The notes under the pieces are model-generated. The model saw only the letters and a list, made by a program, of their open reading frames with translations. It searched no databases and was not told the origin of the DNA. From NCBI GenBank assembly GCA_030180075.1, contig JASNJN010000405.1:1-23191 (forward strand): 23,191 nucleotides of DNA, read 5' to 3'. Both the position numbers and the translations under genes were made by a program. The DNA comes from Mikrocytos mackini. Taxonomy: Eukaryota > Endomyxa > Ascetosporea > Mikrocytida > Mikrocytiidae. Numbering within the stretch: the stretch's first letter is position 1; each line of letters starts with the position of its first letter. Shown one piece after another: positions 19,647 through 23,191 of this stretch.

Positions 19647-21767
19647 AGGGGGCCTCACGAAGAAGGTAAAAGCTTTGCCAGTGACTACGCATTTAACGAA
19701 CTTAGCACCATTCAACCTGCGAGCCATAGAGGCAATAGCTATAGAGATGCACGGCGTCGTTTTAATGACCAAAGCCGAACCAGAGAAGCTGAATCCTCGA
19801 ATAACAATAGGTTCCAAAGAAACCAACCTTATTCAAATTCAGAAGCCGACCAAAGTGGTTACGGGAAAAGGAAGCACCTGCTAATAGACGAAACAGAGCG
19901 TTTGGAGGACAAACCTTCCGAATTTACCGGAGAAATAAATTGTAGAAAGATTACCATATTTCTTGATAACGGTTCCTTCAGAAATTATATAAATCCTTCG
20001 GTTATAAAAGGTTTAAAGGATAAGGCTGTTGTTTCAAAGGATCCCTTTGAGATTATTGCTGCAACCGGCAGTATAGCCACTATAAGTCAGTACGTCCAAA
20101 TAGATATGAGCTTTAGACAGATTCCAGGGACTACTTATAAAATCAAAGCATATCTTCTCCCCGATCTGCCAGTAGACCTAAACCTAGGCAGGCAGTGGAT
20201 GAAGGCACATAAGACTGTTCTTCAGACGGATAGTGGCACTGGAAGAATAGATGGGCGGACAATCGATCCTGAGAACGATAAGAGTTCAGAAAGATACGAT
20301 TCCCCAGATGATGCTATTCAAGAGAAACTTCTTATAATGAAGCCCGAAGAACGAGTAAAAGAACTTGTGAAGGAAGCTTCGGATAATAATCCTGAATTAG
20401 GAAAGATCCCTAAAGCTGAACTTAGAATAAAATTAAAAGATACTTTCAACTTGAAAGCGAAGCCATATAGGATACCTTATGGTCTCCAAGAATCGGCCAA
20501 AGCCGAGACAAATAGACTCCTTTCACTTGGTGTAATCCGTAACTCGAACTCGCATTATACCTCTCCGGCTTTTGTAGTTCCAAAGAGAAACGGAAAGACT
20601 CGCCTTGTAGTGGATTATAGGAAGCTTAACTCATTGACAGTACAAGGAAACTATCCGTTACCCACACTTCCGGATATCCTTTCAAAGTTACAAGCTTCGA
20701 GAATCTATAGTCAGTTGGACCTCAACTCATGCTTTCACCAGATAACGGTACACGAACAGGATATTCCAAAAACAGCGTTCGTGGTACCCTGGGGGCAATA
20801 TGAGTATACGAGAATGCCGTTTGGGCTATGCGAAGGGCCAAGAATATTTCAAAAGGCCATGGACGAACTACTTCACGACCTACCAGGAGTTACGGTGTAT
20901 ATGGATGATATATTAATCTTCAGACCAAACCCCGAAGAACATGTGAACGTATTGCGAAACGTCCTCGACAAATTGCGTAGCTCTGGGATATCGGTCAATT
21001 TTGAAAAGAGTAACTTCTTCTTAAAGAAAGTTTCGTATCTAGGCCAAGTGATTGAAAATGGAACAGTAAGCCCTGATCTCCAAAGATTGGATGTGCAAAA
21101 GCTTATCACCATTCCAAAGTCTAAGAAAGAACTAAAGTCCTTACTAGGTTACGTAAACTGGTATCGACCATACGTTGTTAATCTGTCGGAACTTCTCGCC
21201 CCGCTTAATGATAAGCTAAAAGAAGGCGAAGTAAAATGGACAGAAAACGACAACGAACGAATGAAAGACATACTAAAGAAAATACAGGATTCACAGAGCC
21301 TAAAAATTCCCACATTAGGTCAACCTTTCTCCCTACACATTGATGCAAGCAACTTCGGCGTCGGGGCTATTTTGCTGAAAAACGACCAAGTAGTTCGTAT
21401 TTTTAGCAAGAAACTGAATCCTGCTCAATGCAAGTATTCTGTGGTAGAAAAGGAATTGCTTGCCATCTTCCTTGCACTCAAAGAATTCCGAAACATAGTG
21501 TACGGTTCGGAGATCAATATCGTTACAGATAGCAAAAATCTGACGTATGATGCTTCCGCCGAAAGCAGCCGAGTACAGCGATGGAAGGTTTTCCTGCAGG
21601 AATACAACCTCCGCTATAATCACGTACCAGGGAAGGAAAATACTGCTGCGGATAAGCTATCTCGAGTAATGGCGATTCATGAGACCTCAACGCATTACAG
21701 ACCAGAAACATGGGATATCAGCACACTTAAACGAATACAGGAAGAGATAACTCTCCCAAATAACTAG
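19647..21767 (+). pseudogene. gypsy-2 Pol: basic Gag tail, protease, reverse transcriptase, RNase H
   Basis: An open frame without an ATG at its start. It begins with an Arg/Asn/Ser-rich Gag tail (to about 19900). The protease follows but its active site reads DNG (near 19965) instead of D-T/S-G, suggesting an inactive enzyme. Reverse transcriptase contains QLDLN and YMDD (near 20898-20909). RNase H has its acidic residues in HIDAS, VVEKELL, VTDSKN and TAADKLSR. The frame ends with TAG 21765-21767, between RNase H and integrase, and the integrase continues in the same frame, so this is probably a nonsense mutation in one Pol polyprotein; gypsy-1 cannot be compared because it is truncated before this point. 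RT and RNase H motifs themselves look intact. Confidence 0.85.
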
Positions 21768-22816
21768 TATTCTGAGTGCAGTTTAGGAAACGACAAGTTG
21801 GTGGTCGATGAGAAAAGGAGAGTTGTTATACCCAAAGAACACTCATATAATTGGTGTCTCAATATGCATGAATTTCTGGGCCATCCTGGCTTAAACAAAT
21901 TCATGAAAACATGCACACCATATTTTGCAGTTGAAGGTATTAAAACGCAAGCCAAAATAGTTTCTCAACAATGTGAAGAATGTGCATTAGCTAAGAAAAC
22001 CCATCCTAAACATGGAAAGATTACTGGGTACATAGGAAGCGATGCCAGGGAATTCAATGACTTTGTCTCTACCGATATCTTTGGACCAATTCGTTTAGAG
22101 GAGCGCGGAACACAAGGAAAAGGTTATGTTCTTTCCATCACAGATGCTGCTACTCGTTATACTGAAGTTATCGCTCTGTACGACATCAAAGCCATTACTG
22201 TTGTAAAAGCTCTAGTCGACGATTGGTTTGAAAAGCACGGTAATCCTAAAAGACTGCATAGCGACAATGGTACGCAATTTACTTCGAAACGACTCGAAGA
22301 AGAATGCATTAGGAGAAACATAGAGAAAACGGAGACGAGCCCATACAATCCCACCGGGAATGGGATCTCTGAACGTCTTAATCAGACCGTAGGTTACCTA
22401 TTCAAAGTTTATCCGAATCAAACACCAGAGTTTGTGTTGAATAAAGTTTGGATCGCATTGAATTACACAAACCATTCTACCCTGGGATACTCACCCATAG
22501 AAGTAAGGTTTGGGAAGTCGCCAATAGATCTACTACGACGAGATCTGAATATTAACATGAGCCAATTAAACGAGAGGATTGGCGCCAAAGCGCGAAATAG
22601 CGAAAACAAGACAAACGCAAAGCGTAACTTACAAAGTCCTTATGAAATAAAAGATAGAGTTTTCATAATGCAACAAGGATGACCTTTCCTGGTCAGGCCC
22701 CTTTGAGATTATCGATTTACGGGCTAAAGGAAATTCCCTACAGATTTACCGTGGCAATTGAATAGAATGGATAAATGTTAAACGTGTGAAACCCGCGTTT
22801 TCGGAGGAGGCCGGGA
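21768..22816 (+). pseudogene. gypsy-2 integrase, with frameshift near the C-terminus
   Basis: The domain inserts retroelement cDNA into the host chromosome. The N-terminal zinc domain is H-x4-H-x29-C-x2-C (HEFLGH, CEEC). The catalytic core has D in VSTDIFGP, D in LHSDNGTQF and E in NGISERLNQ with 35 residues between the last two, a textbook D,D-35-E. The frame stops at TGA 22680-22682. Directly afterwards another frame continues with GPFEIIDL and WINVKRVKP, typical of the integrase C-terminal region, interrupted by a TGA at 22759-22761. One frameshift plus a nonsense codon therefore damage the C-terminus. The catalytic core is otherwise complete. Confidence 0.85.
22803..22816 (+). promoter_or_regulatory. 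Polypurine tract of gypsy-2
   Basis: GGAGGAGGCCGGGA lies just after the integrase C-terminus and immediately before TGTCACG, the expected place for the plus-strand primer of Ty3/gypsy reverse transcription. It is interrupted by two C residues. Confidence 0.6.
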
Positions 22817-23191
22817 TGTCACGTATCCCTAGTGACTGACATAAATAAATAATAGAAATTAACTACCTATATAACTTTTTACAATGAGACCTACGAACAC
22901 CCACAACCACTCCACATACTCTCGGAGTGGTAAATCAGCCAGTGGGGCTGACAATGTTATACCTGGGATATTGGACCAAGATTTTTTCTTGAAAGATATT
23001 TGGTAAAATAAAATTTATCCGAGTGTAAATCTTACGAAAAAATAATTTTCAAATTTTGATAAATGGATTTCTATGTTATTCTAACACGCAATTAATACTT
23101 ATTGGGCAAAGTTCACATAATTTATGCACAATTTGGTGATTATTGAATCATTTTCGGAAAATCGTCGAAAATGGGTGTTTTTGTAAATCTT
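22817..23191 (+). repeat. Start of the gypsy-2 3' LTR (end not seen)
   Basis: The sequence begins TGTCACG directly after the polypurine tract. It contains a TATA-like CTATATAAC (about 22867-22875). A perfect 8-bp hairpin follows (ACCACTCC 22906-22913 with GGAGTGGT 22924-22931), then a second hairpin, TCAGCC-AGTGG-GGCTGA (about 22936-22952). No 5' LTR partner is present in the window, so the LTR's length is unknown. The last 200 or so bp show nothing else. Confidence 0.55.

Larger units (their letters stand above)
19325..23191 (+). mobile_element. gypsy-2: Ty3/gypsy retrotransposon, 5' end replaced by MULE-2, runs off the window
   Basis: Gene order is Gag, protease, RT, RNase H, integrase, as in Ty3/gypsy elements (integrase last). 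A polypurine tract and the start of a 3' LTR follow. The 5' LTR and Gag N-terminus are missing. The proteins are clearly related to gypsy-1 (shared WGQYEYTRMPFGLCE block and matching Gag), so both copies belong to one family in opposite orientation. Confidence 0.85.

Noticed and set aside
19600-19660. Programmed -1 frameshift between gypsy-2 Gag and Pol
   Set aside because: No slippery heptamer lies ahead of the Gag stop, and the related gypsy-1 has Gag and Pol in one frame; a decay frameshift is simpler.

Overview
The window is a pile-up of transposable elements in a very AT-rich eukaryotic genome, with one possible host-type gene among them. Nothing prokaryotic is visible: no operons, no Shine-Dalgarno pattern, and every recognisable protein is a eukaryotic transposon or retrotransposon protein. 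Compact intronless ORFs, AT-rich spacers and the mix of Ty3/gypsy, pogo/Tigger and Mutator-like (MULE) elements fit an expanded, transposon-rich microsporidian genome. That assignment is inference; no rRNA, tRNA or diagnostic housekeeping gene is present to settle it.

Layout, left to right. 1-249: a perfect 104-bp inverted repeat with a 41-bp spacer. 317-868: scattered relatives of that repeat, carrying short GC-rich islands in AT-rich DNA. 1368-3299: a pogo/Tigger element with an intact 516-aa transposase on the minus strand. 3642-4808: a 388-aa predicted membrane-anchored protein of unknown function, whose C-terminus runs into a small GC-hairpin inverted-repeat element (4702-5081). 5082-7720: a Ty3/gypsy Gag-Pol on the minus strand (gypsy-1), cut off in or just after RNase H and carrying one internal stop. 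7785-8940: its probable leader and promoter region. 9113-13112: MULE-1, with inverted repeats of about 770 bp and a transposase broken by one stop. 13113-19324: MULE-2, starting where MULE-1 ends, with zinc fingers fused to a MULE transposase broken by two stops, and about 3 kb of unexplained AT-rich DNA. 19325-end: a second Ty3/gypsy copy (gypsy-2) on the plus strand. Its Gag N-terminus is replaced by the MULE-2 end; protease, RT, RNase H, integrase, a polypurine tract and the start of a 3' LTR follow.

The elements are nested or abutting rather than cooperating. Each large element except the Tigger copy is one long frame interrupted by isolated stops, so most look recently dead. The most informative structures are the two MULEs, whose inverted repeats contain parts of their own transposase genes (the 3' end in MULE-1, the 5' end in MULE-2), the sharp split in sequence identity within the MULE-1 arms, and the GC-rich hairpin elements, which sit at junctions and at one apparent filled/empty site pair.
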